Source: an uncultured Nesterenkonia sp.
GTDB lineage: Bacteria; Actinomycetota; Actinomycetes; Actinomycetales; Micrococcaceae
Assembly: GCA_946222885.1 (NCBI GenBank)
Contig: CAMIAK010000005.1
Span: 1-64,000 of the forward strand
DNA length: 64,000 nt
Direction of reading: 5' to 3'
Part shown: positions 39,257 to 48,105 of the stretch, in pieces
Position numbering within the stretch: position 1 is the stretch's first letter
Layout: the number at the start of each line of letters is the position of its first letter
The notes under the pieces: generated by a model
Told to the model about the DNA's origin: nothing
Seen by the model: only the letters and a program-made list of their open reading frames with translations
Database searches by the model: none
Translations under genes and position numbers: made by a program

Positions 39257-41765
39257 TCAGCACGGGGGCGCCGGCCTCGTCGGAGGCGGTCAGGTCGATC
39301 CAGGCGTGGATGCCCCAGTCATGATTCCCCTCCGCGTCGTCCAGGACCTGCACCGCGTGCCAGTACCGGCGTGCAGGGTCCGGGGTGCCCGCAGGGCTCT
39401 CCTGGATGCGGATCAGCCCCGGGCCGCGGGACTGCGCATCGGTGAAGACGTCCTCGTAGACCTCGAAGAAGGCGTCCATGGCCTCCGCCCAGCGGTCGGC
39501 GTCCCAACCGTGCTCGGCGTCGAGCTCCCCGAGCCTGCGCTCCTTCTCCTCGGCGAACAGCTCAGCGCGCAGGAACATCGCATTGCGGACCATCACCTTG
39601 AAAGCCCGGCGGTTGGCGGTGACCCGCTCCGGCTGGTCCATCTCTGCGATGTCCTGCTCCTTGGCGGCCAGCTCGGCCAGCTTCTCCGGGTCATCCCCGG
39701 CGGAGAGGCGCTCCCACTCCTCGAGCAGCGAGTTGTCGGTCTGGCGGACCACCTCGCCCAGCCATTCCAGCAGGTCCTCGAGCTCCTCGGTGGTCTTCGA
39801 CTCCGGGACGGTCTGGCGCAGCGCCTTATAGGCGTCCGAGAGGTAGCGCAGCAGCACGCCCTCGGAACGGGCGATGCCGTAGTGGTTGACCATGTCCGTG
39901 AAGCCGAAGGCGCGCTCCAGCATGTCTCGGACCACCGACTTCGGCTTCAGCTCCTGATCGGCCACCCAGGGAGCGCCCGAGCGGTAGACCTCGAACTGCT
40001 GGCTCAGCAGCTCGGCCAGCGGCTGCGGATGGGTCAGCTCGTCGAGGATGCGCATCCGCTCCACATAGTCCACGCCCTCGGCCTTGAGCTCGCCGAGCCG
40101 CTCGGTCTTCAGCTGCTTCACCTGGGCCCCGGTGATCTGATGCGGGGTCTCCAGGATGGACTCGATCACGCTGATCACGTCCAGGGCATAGGACTCGCTC
40201 TCCGGGTCCAACAGATCCAGCGCCGCCATGGCGAAGGGAGCCAGCGGCTGGTTCAGCGCGAAGTCGTCCTGCAGATCCAGGGTGAGGTCGACCGTCCGGC
40301 CGTCGTCATCCGCCTCCTCCAGGCGCTCCAGCACCCCGGCGGTGAGCAGCTCGCGCAGGATCTGCAGAGCCCGGCGCTGCAGCTGGGCCTTCCGGACGGG
40401 AGTCTCATCCGAGCTGAGGATCATCCGCCGCATCGACCGGATGGGATCCTCCGGGCGCTCCAGCAGGTGCAGCACCATGGCATAGCTGACCCGCATCCGG
40501 GAGACCATCGGCTCCGGCTCCGCCTCGATCAGCCGCTCGAAGCTCTTCTCGCTCCAGGAGACGAAGCCCTCCGGGGGCCGCTTCTTCGGCGAAGACTTCA
40601 TCGCCTGGGCGACTTTCTTTTCATCGCCGCCGTGCTTGGTCTGAGCCTTGGCGAGCATGGTCTCATTCTCGATGACGTGCTCAGGGGCCTGGACCACTAC
40701 GGTGCCGGAGGTGTCGAAGCCGGCGCGTCCGGCCCGGCCGGCGATCTGATGGAACTCACGGGCGTTGAGCTGGCGGGTGCGCTCGCCGTCGAACTTGCTC
40801 AGCGCGGTCAGCAGCACCGTGCGGATCGGAACATTGATCCCGACGCCGAGCGTGTCCGTCCCGCAGATCACCTTCAGCAGGCCGGCCTGGGCCAGCTGCT
40901 CCACCAGCCGGCGGTACTTCGGCAGCATCCCCGCATGGTGGACGCCGATGCCTGAGCGCAGCAGCCGGTTCAGTGTCTTGCCGAAGCCTTTGGCGAAGCG
41001 GAAGGTCTCCAGCTTCTGCCGGACGAGCTCCTTCTCCTCCTTGGAGAGCACGTTCAGCGAGGCCAGGGCGGCGGCCCGTTCGGCGGCCTCGCGCTGGGAG
41101 AAATGCACCACATAGACCGGGGCCTGCCGGGTGGAGACCAGCTCCTCCAGCTTCGCCTGCAGGGGGTCGGTGGAGTATTCGAAGTGCAGCGGTACGGGAC
41201 GCTCGGCGCTGGTGACGGTGACGACGTCGCGTCCGGTCCGCTCGGCGATCCGCTGCTCGAAGCGGGAGGTGTCGCCCAACGTCGCCGACATCAGCAGGAA
41301 CTGCGCCTGGGGCATCTCGATCAGCGGGACCTGCCAGGCCCAGCCGCGCTGCGGCTCGGAGTAGAAGTGGAACTCATCCATGATGACCGGCCCGACGTTC
41401 GCCTCGGCGCCGTCGCGCAGCGCCTCATTGGCGAGGATCTCCGCAGTGCAGCAGATGATCGGGGCATCGGCATTGACCGAGGAGTCCCCGGTGACCATGC
41501 CGACCTTCTCCGCGCCGAAGATCTCCACCAGGGAGAAGAACTTCTCCGAGACCAGTGCCTTGATGGGGGCGGTGTACACGCTGCGCTCGCCGCGGGCCAG
41601 CGCCAGGAAGTGCGCCGCGGCGGCGACCATCGACTTCCCCGAGCCGGTGGGCGTGGCCATGATGACGTGATTGCCCTCCGCGAGCTCCAGGATCGCGTCC
41701 TCCTGGGCGGGGTAGAGGGTGATGCCGCGGGATCCGACCCAGCTGTGGAAGTCCTCGAGGCTCAC
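39225..41765 (-). CDS. Ski2-like DEAD/DEAH-box helicase with DUF3516
   Basis: The product is about 846 aa. The N-terminal helicase core has Walker A MATPTGSGKSMVAAAA, the DEFH box VIMDEFHFYSEPQRG, LLMSATLGDTSRF and the C-terminal motifs GTDTLGVGINVPIRTVL and HQIAGRAGRAGF. The C-terminal half is the actinobacterial DUF3516 region. Relatives act on RNA or on DNA repair; the substrate is unknown. GTG at 41765 is preferred (GGGAG 8 nt upstream, GTGA overlap with the MBL stop); GTG at 41783 is possible. It is translationally coupled to the MBL gene. Confidence 0.88.
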   Translation of the reverse strand: MSLEDFHSWVGSRGITLYPAQEDAILELAEGNHVIMATPTGSGKSMVAAAAHFLALARGERSVYTAPIKALVSEKFFSLVEIFGAEKVGMVTGDSSVNADAPIICCTAEILANEALRDGAEANVGPVIMDEFHFYSEPQRGWAWQVPLIEMPQAQFLLMSATLGDTSRFEQRIAERTGRDVVTVTSAERPVPLHFEYSTDPLQAKLEELVSTRQAPVYVVHFSQREAAERAAALASLNVLSKEEKELVRQKLETFRFAKGFGKTLNRLLRSGIGVHHAGMLPKYRRLVEQLAQAGLLKVICGTDTLGVGINVPIRTVLLTALSKFDGERTRQLNAREFHQIAGRAGRAGFDTSGTVVVQAPEHVIENETMLAKAQTKHGGDEKKVAQAMKSSPKKRPPEGFVSWSEKSFERLIEAEPEPMVSRMRVSYAMVLHLLERPEDPIRSMRRMILSSDETPVRKAQLQRRALQILRELLTAGVLERLEEADDDGRTVDLTLDLQDDFALNQPLAPFAMAALDLLDPESESYALDVISVIESILETPHQITGAQVKQLKTERLGELKAEGVDYVERMRILDELTHPQPLAELLSQQFEVYRSGAPWVADQELKPKSVVRDMLERAFGFTDMVNHYGIARSEGVLLRYLSDAYKALRQTVPESKTTEELEDLLEWLGEVVRQTDNSLLEEWERLSAGDDPEKLAELAAKEQDIAEMDQPERVTANRRAFKVMVRNAMFLRAELFAEEKERRLGELDAEHGWDADRWAEAMDAFFEVYEDVFTDAQSRGPGLIRIQESPAGTPDPARRYWHAVQVLDDAEGNHDWGIHAWIDLTASDEAGAPVLIMDRVGELGG

Positions 41766-42427
41766 CAGCCGCGCTCCCGCCACTCGGCGAGCTGGGGCCG
41801 CTCCGCGCCGAGGGTGGTGGGATCGCCGTGGCCGGGATGGACGATGGTGTCATCGTCGTAGACGGAGAAGATGCGCTCCTCGACGTCGTCGATCAGCTGC
41901 CGGAAGTCCTCCGGCGACCAGGTCTTGCCGACTCCGCCGGGGAACAGCGAGTCCCCGGTGAAGAGATGGGTGGGCCCGTCCTCCACCGGGTAGACGAAGG
42001 CCACTGAGCCCGGGGTGTGGCCGCGCAGGTGGATGACGTCCAGGCTGATGCCGTCGTAGCGGACCACATCGCCGTGCTGCAGGCGGCGGGCGATCTCCAC
42101 CCCTTTGTCCTGTTCGATGGCGGCGGCGTCCTCCGAACCGGCGGCCAGCTCAGCCCCGGTCTCCGCCAGATCGGGCAGCGCGCGGATGTGGTCCCAGTGC
42201 TGATGGGTGGTCAGCACCGCCCGCAGCCCGGGGGCGCAGGGGGTGTCCGCCCCGGCCTCGCCGATCATGGAGCGGATGGCCGCGGCGTCGTCGGCGGCGT
42301 CGATGAGCACCTGGACCCCTGACTTCTTCGCGGTGAGCAGATAGACGTTGTTGCTCATCTCGGAGACGGCGAGGTGCCGCACCGTGATGGCGGGGAGGTC
42401 GTGAATCAGGGAGCTGTCCGTGGCCAT
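41762..42427 (-). CDS. MBL-fold metallo-hydrolase (glyoxalase II-like)
   Basis: The product is about 221 aa with the metal-binding motif TTHQHWDHIRALPD (HxHxDH), HLRGHTPGSVAFVYP and a C-terminal HPGHGDPTTLG histidine. This fold hydrolyses thioesters such as S-lactoyl adducts; the substrate is unknown. ATG at 42427 follows TAGACT by 7 nt, so the longer open frame upstream is not used. It overlaps the helicase start by 4 nt and is divergent from uvrA. Confidence 0.88.
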   Translation of the reverse strand: MATDSSLIHDLPAITVRHLAVSEMSNNVYLLTAKKSGVQVLIDAADDAAAIRSMIGEAGADTPCAPGLRAVLTTHQHWDHIRALPDLAETGAELAAGSEDAAAIEQDKGVEIARRLQHGDVVRYDGISLDVIHLRGHTPGSVAFVYPVEDGPTHLFTGDSLFPGGVGKTWSPEDFRQLIDDVEERIFSVYDDDTIVHPGHGDPTTLGAERPQLAEWRERGW

Positions 42428-42434
42428 GCCCGCC

Positions 42435-42440
42435 AGTCTA
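42435..42440 (-). promoter_or_regulatory. -10 box of the MBL hydrolase gene, leaderless
   Basis: TAGACT on the minus strand, 7-nt gap, ATG at 42427. Confidence 0.55.
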
Positions 42441-42490
42441 TGGTCTGGCACTGACACGCTCCAGCGCCGCCGCCGCCCCGCGTCCCGGGA

Positions 42491-42527
42491 TCGAATGTTT
42501 GTTCGATCAGAGGTGTGTGCATAGACT
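42491..42527 (+). promoter_or_regulatory. uvrA promoter with a LexA-type SOS box
   Basis: TCGAATGTTTGTTCGA (42491-42506) matches the actinobacterial LexA consensus TCGAAC-N4-GTTCGA with one mismatch. It contains the -35 TTGTTC (42499-42504); a 17-nt spacer leads to the -10 TAGACT (42522-42527), 7 nt before GTG 42535. LexA bound here would block polymerase. Confidence 0.85.
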
Positions 42528-42534
42528 TGTGCGC

Positions 42535-45441
42535 GTGTCTGACACTAGAGCTGAAGCGACCCAGATCGTGGTGCAGGGTGCTCGCGAGCACAACCTGAAG
42601 GACGTCGGCGTCGAGCTGCCGCGCAACTCCTTCATCGTCTTCACCGGGCTCTCCGGCTCGGGGAAGTCCTCGCTGGCCTTCGACACCATCTTCGCCGAGG
42701 GGCAGCGCCGCTACGTCGAGTCGCTCTCCGCCTATGCCCGCCAGTTCCTGGGCCGGGTGGACAAGCCGGACATCGACTTCATCGAGGGGCTCTCCCCGGC
42801 AGTCTCCATCGACCAGAAGTCCACCTCCCGGAACCCGCGCTCGACGGTCGGCACGGTCACCGAGATCCACGACTACCTCCGCCTGCTCTGGGCGCGCATC
42901 GGCGTGCCGCACTGCCCGGTCTGCGGGGAGAAGATCGACCGGCAGACCCCGCAGCAGATCGTGGACCAGGTGCTCTCCTTCCCGGAGAAGACCCGCTTCC
43001 AGGTGCTCGCCCCGGTGGTCCGCGGCCGCAAGGGCGAGTTCAAGGACCTCTTCCGGGACCTGGCCGGCCAGGGCTTCGCCCGCGCAGTGGTCGACGGCGA
43101 GGTCATCCAGCTCAACGACCCGCCCACCCTGGAGAAGCAGTACAAGCACACCATCGATGTGGTCATCGACCGCCTCGTCATCCGGGAGGGCATGCGCCAG
43201 CGGCTCACCGACTCGGTGGAGACCGCGCTCAAGCTCGCCGAGGGCCGGGTAGTCGTGGACCTGGTGGACCTCGAGGAGGACGGCAGCCCCTCGAACCCGG
43301 ACCGCGTCCCGGAGGGGCTCGAGGGGCCGAAGCACCGGGCCTTCTCCGAGAATCTGGCCTGCCCCAATGAGCACCCCCTCGAGATCGACGAGATCGAGCC
43401 GCGCTCCTTCTCCTTCAACTCGCCCTTCGGCGCCTGCCAGACGTGCTCGGGCATCGGCTCGCGCCTGGAGGTGGACCCCGAGCTGGTGGTCCCGGACGAC
43501 ACCCTGACCCTGGAGGAGGGCGCCATCGCCCCCTGGGCCATGGGGAAGGGGACCAAGGAGTACTGGCTGCGCATCATCGGCGGACTGGCCGATGAGCTGG
43601 ACTTCTCGCTGCGCACGCCGTGGAGGGACCTCTCCAAGAAGGTCCAGAAGGCGCTGCTGCACGGGCGCAACTATAAGGTCACCGTCCAATACCGGAACCG
43701 GTGGGGCCGCGAGCGGCGCTACTCCACCGGCTTCGAAGGCGTGATCGGCTACATCGCCCGCAAGCACGAAGAGGTCGAGTCGGACAACGCCCGCGACCGC
43801 TACGAGCAGTACATGCGGGAGATCCCCTGCCCGGACTGCGACGGCCAGCGCCTGAACCCGGCCTCGCTGTCGGTGCTGGTGGAGGGCCGCTCCATCGCTC
43901 AGATCGCCCGGCTGCCGCTGGACGAGACCGCGGAGTTCTTCCGGGGTATGACGCTCTCGGCCCGGGATGCCCAGATCGCCGACCAGGTGCTCAAGGAGAT
44001 CCACGCCCGGCTGGACTTCCTGCTCGACGTCGGGCTCGGCTACCTCAACCTGGAGCGCGCCGCAGGGACGCTCTCCGGCGGAGAGGCTCAGCGCATCCGG
44101 CTGGCCACCCAGATCGGCTCCGGGCTGGTCGGGGTGCTCTACGTGTTGGACGAGCCCTCCATCGGCCTGCACCAGCGGGATAACACCCGGCTCATCCAGA
44201 CGCTGACTCGACTGCGCGACCTGGGCAACACGCTCATCGTGGTCGAGCATGACGAGGACACCATCGCTGAGGCCGACTGGATCGTGGACATCGGGCCCGG
44301 GGCGGGGGAGCGCGGCGGCGAGATCGTCCACTCCGGCTCCGTGCAGGGCCTGCGCGACAATGAGAACTCCATCACCGGCGACTATCTGGCCGGCCGGCGC
44401 ACCATCGCCGTGCCCGCCGAGCGCCGCCCCCTGGACCCGCAGCGCAGCCTGCGGATCGTGGAGGCCTATGAGAACAACCTGCAGAACGTCTCCGTGGACA
44501 TCCCGCTGGGCGTCTTCCTTGCGGTCACCGGCGTCTCCGGCTCCGGGAAGTCAACGCTGATCAACGAGATCCTCTACAAGTCTCTGGCCAATAAGCTGAA
44601 CAATGCCAAGCAGGTACCCGGCCGGCACCGGCGGATCGACGGCGTGGACCACCTGGACAAGATCATCCATGTGGACCAGAGTCCCATCGGCAGGACTCCG
44701 CGCTCGAACCCCGCCACCTACACCGGGGTCTTCGACCACATCCGCAAGCTCTTCGCCGAGACCCAGGAGGCCAAGACCCGCGGCTACCAGCCCGGCCGGT
44801 TCTCCTTCAACATCAAGGGCGGGCGCTGCGAGTCCTGCTCAGGCGACGGCACGCTGAAGATCGAGATGAACTTCCTGCCCGACGTCTACGTCCCCTGCGA
44901 GGTCTGTCAGGGCGCCCGGTACAACCGGGAGACCCTGGAGGTCCACTACAAGGGCAGGAACATCGCCGAGGTCCTCGACATGCCGATCGAGGAGGCCGCC
45001 GAGTTCTTCTCCGCCTTCGCGCCGATCGCCCGGCACCTCAACACCCTGGTGGACGTCGGACTGGGCTACGTGCGGCTGGGCCAGGCGGCCACCACGCTCT
45101 CCGGCGGCGAGGCCCAGCGCGTGAAGCTGGCCACCGAGCTGCAGAAGCGCTCCAACGGCCGCTCCATCTACGTGCTGGACGAGCCCACCACCGGCCTGCA
45201 CTTCGAGGACATCCGCAAGCTGCTCGGCGTGCTGCAGGGGCTGGTGGACAAGGGGAACACCGTCGTCACCATCGAGCACAACCTGGACGTCATCAAGTCG
45301 GCGGACTGGATCGTCGACCTCGGCCCCGAGGGCGGCACCGGCGGCGGGCGGGTGCTCGTGGAGGGAACCCCGGAGCATGTGGCCGAGACCGCGGAGCAGA
45401 CCGGATCCCACACCGGCGCCTTCCTCAAGCCGTTGTTATGA
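42535..45441 (+). CDS. uvrA: UvrABC system protein A
   Basis: UvrA dimers find DNA damage and load UvrB. The product is about 968 aa with two ABC ATPase modules: Walker A GLSGSGKSSLAFDT and GVSGSGKSTLINEI, and signatures TLSGGEAQRIRLATQ and TLSGGEAQRVKLATE. Zinc cysteines appear as CPVCGEK, CPDCDGQ and CESCSGDG...CEVCQGARY. GTG at 42535 fits the -10 spacing and the start MSDTRAEATQIVVQGAREHN. The LexA-type box makes it SOS-inducible. Its stop overlaps the -10 of the next gene. Confidence 0.97.
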   Translation: MSDTRAEATQIVVQGAREHNLKDVGVELPRNSFIVFTGLSGSGKSSLAFDTIFAEGQRRYVESLSAYARQFLGRVDKPDIDFIEGLSPAVSIDQKSTSRNPRSTVGTVTEIHDYLRLLWARIGVPHCPVCGEKIDRQTPQQIVDQVLSFPEKTRFQVLAPVVRGRKGEFKDLFRDLAGQGFARAVVDGEVIQLNDPPTLEKQYKHTIDVVIDRLVIREGMRQRLTDSVETALKLAEGRVVVDLVDLEEDGSPSNPDRVPEGLEGPKHRAFSENLACPNEHPLEIDEIEPRSFSFNSPFGACQTCSGIGSRLEVDPELVVPDDTLTLEEGAIAPWAMGKGTKEYWLRIIGGLADELDFSLRTPWRDLSKKVQKALLHGRNYKVTVQYRNRWGRERRYSTGFEGVIGYIARKHEEVESDNARDRYEQYMREIPCPDCDGQRLNPASLSVLVEGRSIAQIARLPLDETAEFFRGMTLSARDAQIADQVLKEIHARLDFLLDVGLGYLNLERAAGTLSGGEAQRIRLATQIGSGLVGVLYVLDEPSIGLHQRDNTRLIQTLTRLRDLGNTLIVVEHDEDTIAEADWIVDIGPGAGERGGEIVHSGSVQGLRDNENSITGDYLAGRRTIAVPAERRPLDPQRSLRIVEAYENNLQNVSVDIPLGVFLAVTGVSGSGKSTLINEILYKSLANKLNNAKQVPGRHRRIDGVDHLDKIIHVDQSPIGRTPRSNPATYTGVFDHIRKLFAETQEAKTRGYQPGRFSFNIKGGRCESCSGDGTLKIEMNFLPDVYVPCEVCQGARYNRETLEVHYKGRNIAEVLDMPIEEAAEFFSAFAPIARHLNTLVDVGLGYVRLGQAATTLSGGEAQRVKLATELQKRSNGRSIYVLDEPTTGLHFEDIRKLLGVLQGLVDKGNTVVTIEHNLDVIKSADWIVDLGPEGGTGGGRVLVEGTPEHVAETAEQTGSHTGAFLKPLL

Positions 45442-45442
45442 T
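45437..45442 (+). promoter_or_regulatory. -10 box of the second plsC-like gene, overlapping the uvrA stop
   Basis: TATGAT, 6-nt gap, GTG at 45449. The uvrA TGA occupies 45439-45441 inside this hexamer. Confidence 0.5.
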
Positions 45443-45448
45443 TCCGTG

Positions 45449-46180
45449 GTGAGTTCAGTCGCCGAGGTCCCCTCTGAGAAGCGCGTGGTCACCCACGGCG
45501 CCATCCGCAAGAGCTTCGCGGGCGTGGTCAGGCTCAGCTGCCGGCCGGTCATCACCGGCCTGGACAATGTCCCGGCCGAGGGCGGCTTCATCGTGGCCTC
45601 CAACCACCTCTCCTTCCTGGACTCGGTCATCATCCAGGCGATCTCCCCGCGGCCGGTCAGCTTCTTCGCCAAGGCCGAGTACTTCACTCAGCCCGGGATC
45701 AGGGGCCGGGCGATGAAGACCTTCTTCGAGTCCGTGGGCTCGGTGCCGGTCCAGCGTGATCGCAAGTCCGCCTCGGTGGAGGCGCTGCACGGCCTGGGCC
45801 GCATCGCCTCGGAGGGTCACGGCGTCGGGATCTATCCGGAGGGGACCCGCAGCCGGGACGGCCGGCTCTACCGCGGCAAGAACGGGGTCGGCTGGCTGGC
45901 GGTGGCCACCGGGCTGCCCGTGGTGCCGGTGGGGCTCCAGGGCACCCAGCACCTGCAGGCCGCTGATTCCACCAGCATCCGCCCGCACCGCTTCGAGCTG
46001 CACATGGGCCGCCCGCTCCAGTTCGAGAAGCTGGGGGAGAAGCACCCGCTGCCGGCCCGCCGCGAGGCCACAGCACAGATCATGGATGCGATCGCCGCGC
46101 TCTCCGGGCAGGAGCGCGTGGACAGCTACAACAGCCCGCCGGCGGGTGGGAGCGAGGCCGGCGGACAGGCCGATGGCTGA
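45449..46180 (+). CDS. 1-acyl-sn-glycerol-3-phosphate acyltransferase (PlsC family), copy 2
   Basis: The product is about 243 aa with the same blocks as copy 1: NHLSFLD (NHxxxxD, about residue 51), a PVQRDRKS substrate-site segment and YPEGTRSRDGRLY (EGT block, about 129). It should acylate lysophosphatidate or a related lyso-lipid. Start GTG at 45449 lacks a ribosome site. It overlaps uvrC by 8 nt, so uvrC may be translated with it. A PlsC gene between uvrA and uvrC is a recurring actinobacterial arrangement. Confidence 0.88.
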   Translation: MSSVAEVPSEKRVVTHGAIRKSFAGVVRLSCRPVITGLDNVPAEGGFIVASNHLSFLDSVIIQAISPRPVSFFAKAEYFTQPGIRGRAMKTFFESVGSVPVQRDRKSASVEALHGLGRIASEGHGVGIYPEGTRSRDGRLYRGKNGVGWLAVATGLPVVPVGLQGTQHLQAADSTSIRPHRFELHMGRPLQFEKLGEKHPLPARREATAQIMDAIAALSGQERVDSYNSPPAGGSEAGGQADG

Positions 46181-48092
46181 TCCCGCCTCCTATCGCCCCG
46201 CGCCGGGGGAGATCCCGACCTCTCCGGGGGTGTACCGGTTCACCGACCCGCACGGCCGAGTGGTCTACGTGGGCAAGGCCAAGAACCTCCGGTCCCGTCT
46301 GAACTCGTACTTCGCCCGTGTGGGGTCCCTGCACCCCAAGACCTATGCGATGGTGCACGCCGCCTCCAAGGTCGAATGGACCGTGGTGGGCTCCGAGCTG
46401 GAGGCCATCCAGCTCGAGTACACCTGGATCAAGCAGCACACCCCCCGCTTCAACATCATGTACCGGGACGACAAGTCCTACCCGTACCTCGCGGTCACCA
46501 TGAACGAGAAGTTCCCGCGGGTCCAGGTCATGCGCGGGGACAAGAAGCCCGGTGTGCGCTACTTCGGCCCGTTCCACCCGGCCAAGGCCATCCGGGAGAC
46601 GGTGGACACCATGCTGCGGGTCTTCCCGGTGCGCAGCTGCTCCGCAGGGGTGTTCAAGCGGGCCCAGGCCTCCGGGCGCCCCTGCCTGCTGGGCTACATC
46701 GACAAATGCTCCGCCCCCTGCGTGGGAGACATCTCGGAGGAGGACCACCGGAAGCTGGCGGAGGAGTTCGTCGAGGTCATGGCCGGACGGCCCGGGCCGC
46801 ATATGCGCCGGATCGAGCAGCAGATGAAGGACGCCGTCGCCGAGCTGCGCTATGAGGACGCCGCCCGCCACCGCGACGACCTGGAGGCGCTGCGCCGGGT
46901 CTTCGAGCGCAACGCCGTGGTGCTCTCCGAGGACACCGACGCCGACATCTTCGCCTTCGCCGAGGATGAGCTGGAGGCCGCAGCCCAGGTCTTCCACGTC
47001 CGGCAGGGACGCATCCGCGGCCAGCGCGGCTGGGTCGTGGAGAAGGTGGAGGAGACCGACGCCGCGGCGATGGTCGAGCAGCTGCTCATGCAGGTCTACG
47101 GCGCCATCCCGGACACCGAGCGCATCCCGAGGGAGGTGCTGGTCCCTGCCCTGCCGGAGAATGCGGAGGAGATCACGGCCTGGCTGCGTCAGCTGCGCGG
47201 GGCGAATGTGAGCCTGCGGGTCCCGCAGCGTGGGGACAAGGCCGCCCTGCTGGGCACGGTGAAGGAGAACGCAGACCAGGCCCTGGCCCTGCACAAGGCG
47301 CGGCGCAGTTCGGACATCACCACACGCTCGGCCGCCCTGCGGGAGCTGCAGGAGTCCCTGGACGCGCCGGAGCCGCTGCTGCGCATCGAATGCTTCGACA
47401 TCTCCCACACCGGGGGGACCAATGTGGTCGCCTCCATGGTCGTGCTCGAGGACGGGCTGCCCAAGAAGAAGGACTATCGCCGCTTCTCCATCCGGGGGGA
47501 GGCGGCCCGGGACGACACCGCCGCCATGCGTGACGTCATCACCCGCCGCTTCTCCCGCTACCTGAAGGAGCAGTCGGAGTCATCCCGGATCTCCGGGGAG
47601 GGCGGAGTCTCCGGGGAGGTGGATCCGGAGGAGGACGAGGAGCGCGGAAAGTTCGCCTACCCACCCTCGCTGGTGGTGGTCGACGGCGGCCAGCCGCAGG
47701 TCAACGCCGCCCATGCGGCGCTGCAGGAGCTGGGCATCACCGAGCTGCCGGTGGTCGGTCTGGCCAAGCGGCTGGAGGAGATCTGGCTGCCGGAGGAGGA
47801 GTTCCCTCTGGTGCTGCCGCGCAGCTCCGAGGCGCTCTACATGCTCCAGCGCATCCGGGACGAAGCCCACCGCTTCGCCATCGCCTACCACCGCTCCAAG
47901 CGCTCCAAGGAGATGACCGCCTCCGCGCTGGATGAGGTCCCCGGGCTGGGCCCGAGCAGACGGGCCGCCGTCGTCGCCCACTTCGGCTCCGTGGCCAAGC
48001 TGAGGGAGGCCACCGCCGAGCAGGTCGCCGAGGTCCCCGGCGTTGGTCTGGGAACGGCCCGGAAGATCCTCGACCACCTCCAGAAGGAATAG
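46173..48092 (+). CDS. uvrC: UvrABC system protein C
   Basis: UvrC makes both incisions around a lesion bound by UvrB. The 639-aa product has the GIY-YIG nuclease (GVYRFTDPHGRVVYVGKAKN, about residues 16-35), a UVR motif near 210-245, the RNase H-like 5' nuclease domain with RIECFDISHTGGTNVVASMV, VVDGGQPQVNAA and a C-terminal helix-hairpin-helix (LDEVPGLGPSRRAAVVAHFG). ATG at 46173 overlaps the acyltransferase stop. No LexA-type box was seen upstream. Confidence 0.96.
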   Translation: MADPASYRPAPGEIPTSPGVYRFTDPHGRVVYVGKAKNLRSRLNSYFARVGSLHPKTYAMVHAASKVEWTVVGSELEAIQLEYTWIKQHTPRFNIMYRDDKSYPYLAVTMNEKFPRVQVMRGDKKPGVRYFGPFHPAKAIRETVDTMLRVFPVRSCSAGVFKRAQASGRPCLLGYIDKCSAPCVGDISEEDHRKLAEEFVEVMAGRPGPHMRRIEQQMKDAVAELRYEDAARHRDDLEALRRVFERNAVVLSEDTDADIFAFAEDELEAAAQVFHVRQGRIRGQRGWVVEKVEETDAAAMVEQLLMQVYGAIPDTERIPREVLVPALPENAEEITAWLRQLRGANVSLRVPQRGDKAALLGTVKENADQALALHKARRSSDITTRSAALRELQESLDAPEPLLRIECFDISHTGGTNVVASMVVLEDGLPKKKDYRRFSIRGEAARDDTAAMRDVITRRFSRYLKEQSESSRISGEGGVSGEVDPEEDEERGKFAYPPSLVVVDGGQPQVNAAHAALQELGITELPVVGLAKRLEEIWLPEEEFPLVLPRSSEALYMLQRIRDEAHRFAIAYHRSKRSKEMTASALDEVPGLGPSRRAAVVAHFGSVAKLREATAEQVAEVPGVGLGTARKILDHLQKE

Positions 48093-48093
48093 A

Positions 48094-48099
48094 TAGAGT
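48094..48099 (+). promoter_or_regulatory. -10 box of rapZ, leaderless
   Basis: TAGAGT, 6-nt gap, ATG at 48106. It starts 2 nt after the uvrC stop. Confidence 0.5.
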
Positions 48100-48105
48100 T
48101 CTGGT

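Noticed and set aside
42406..44331. A 641-codon open frame antisense to uvrA
   Set aside because: Shadow frame; uvrA on the other strand has full family motifs.
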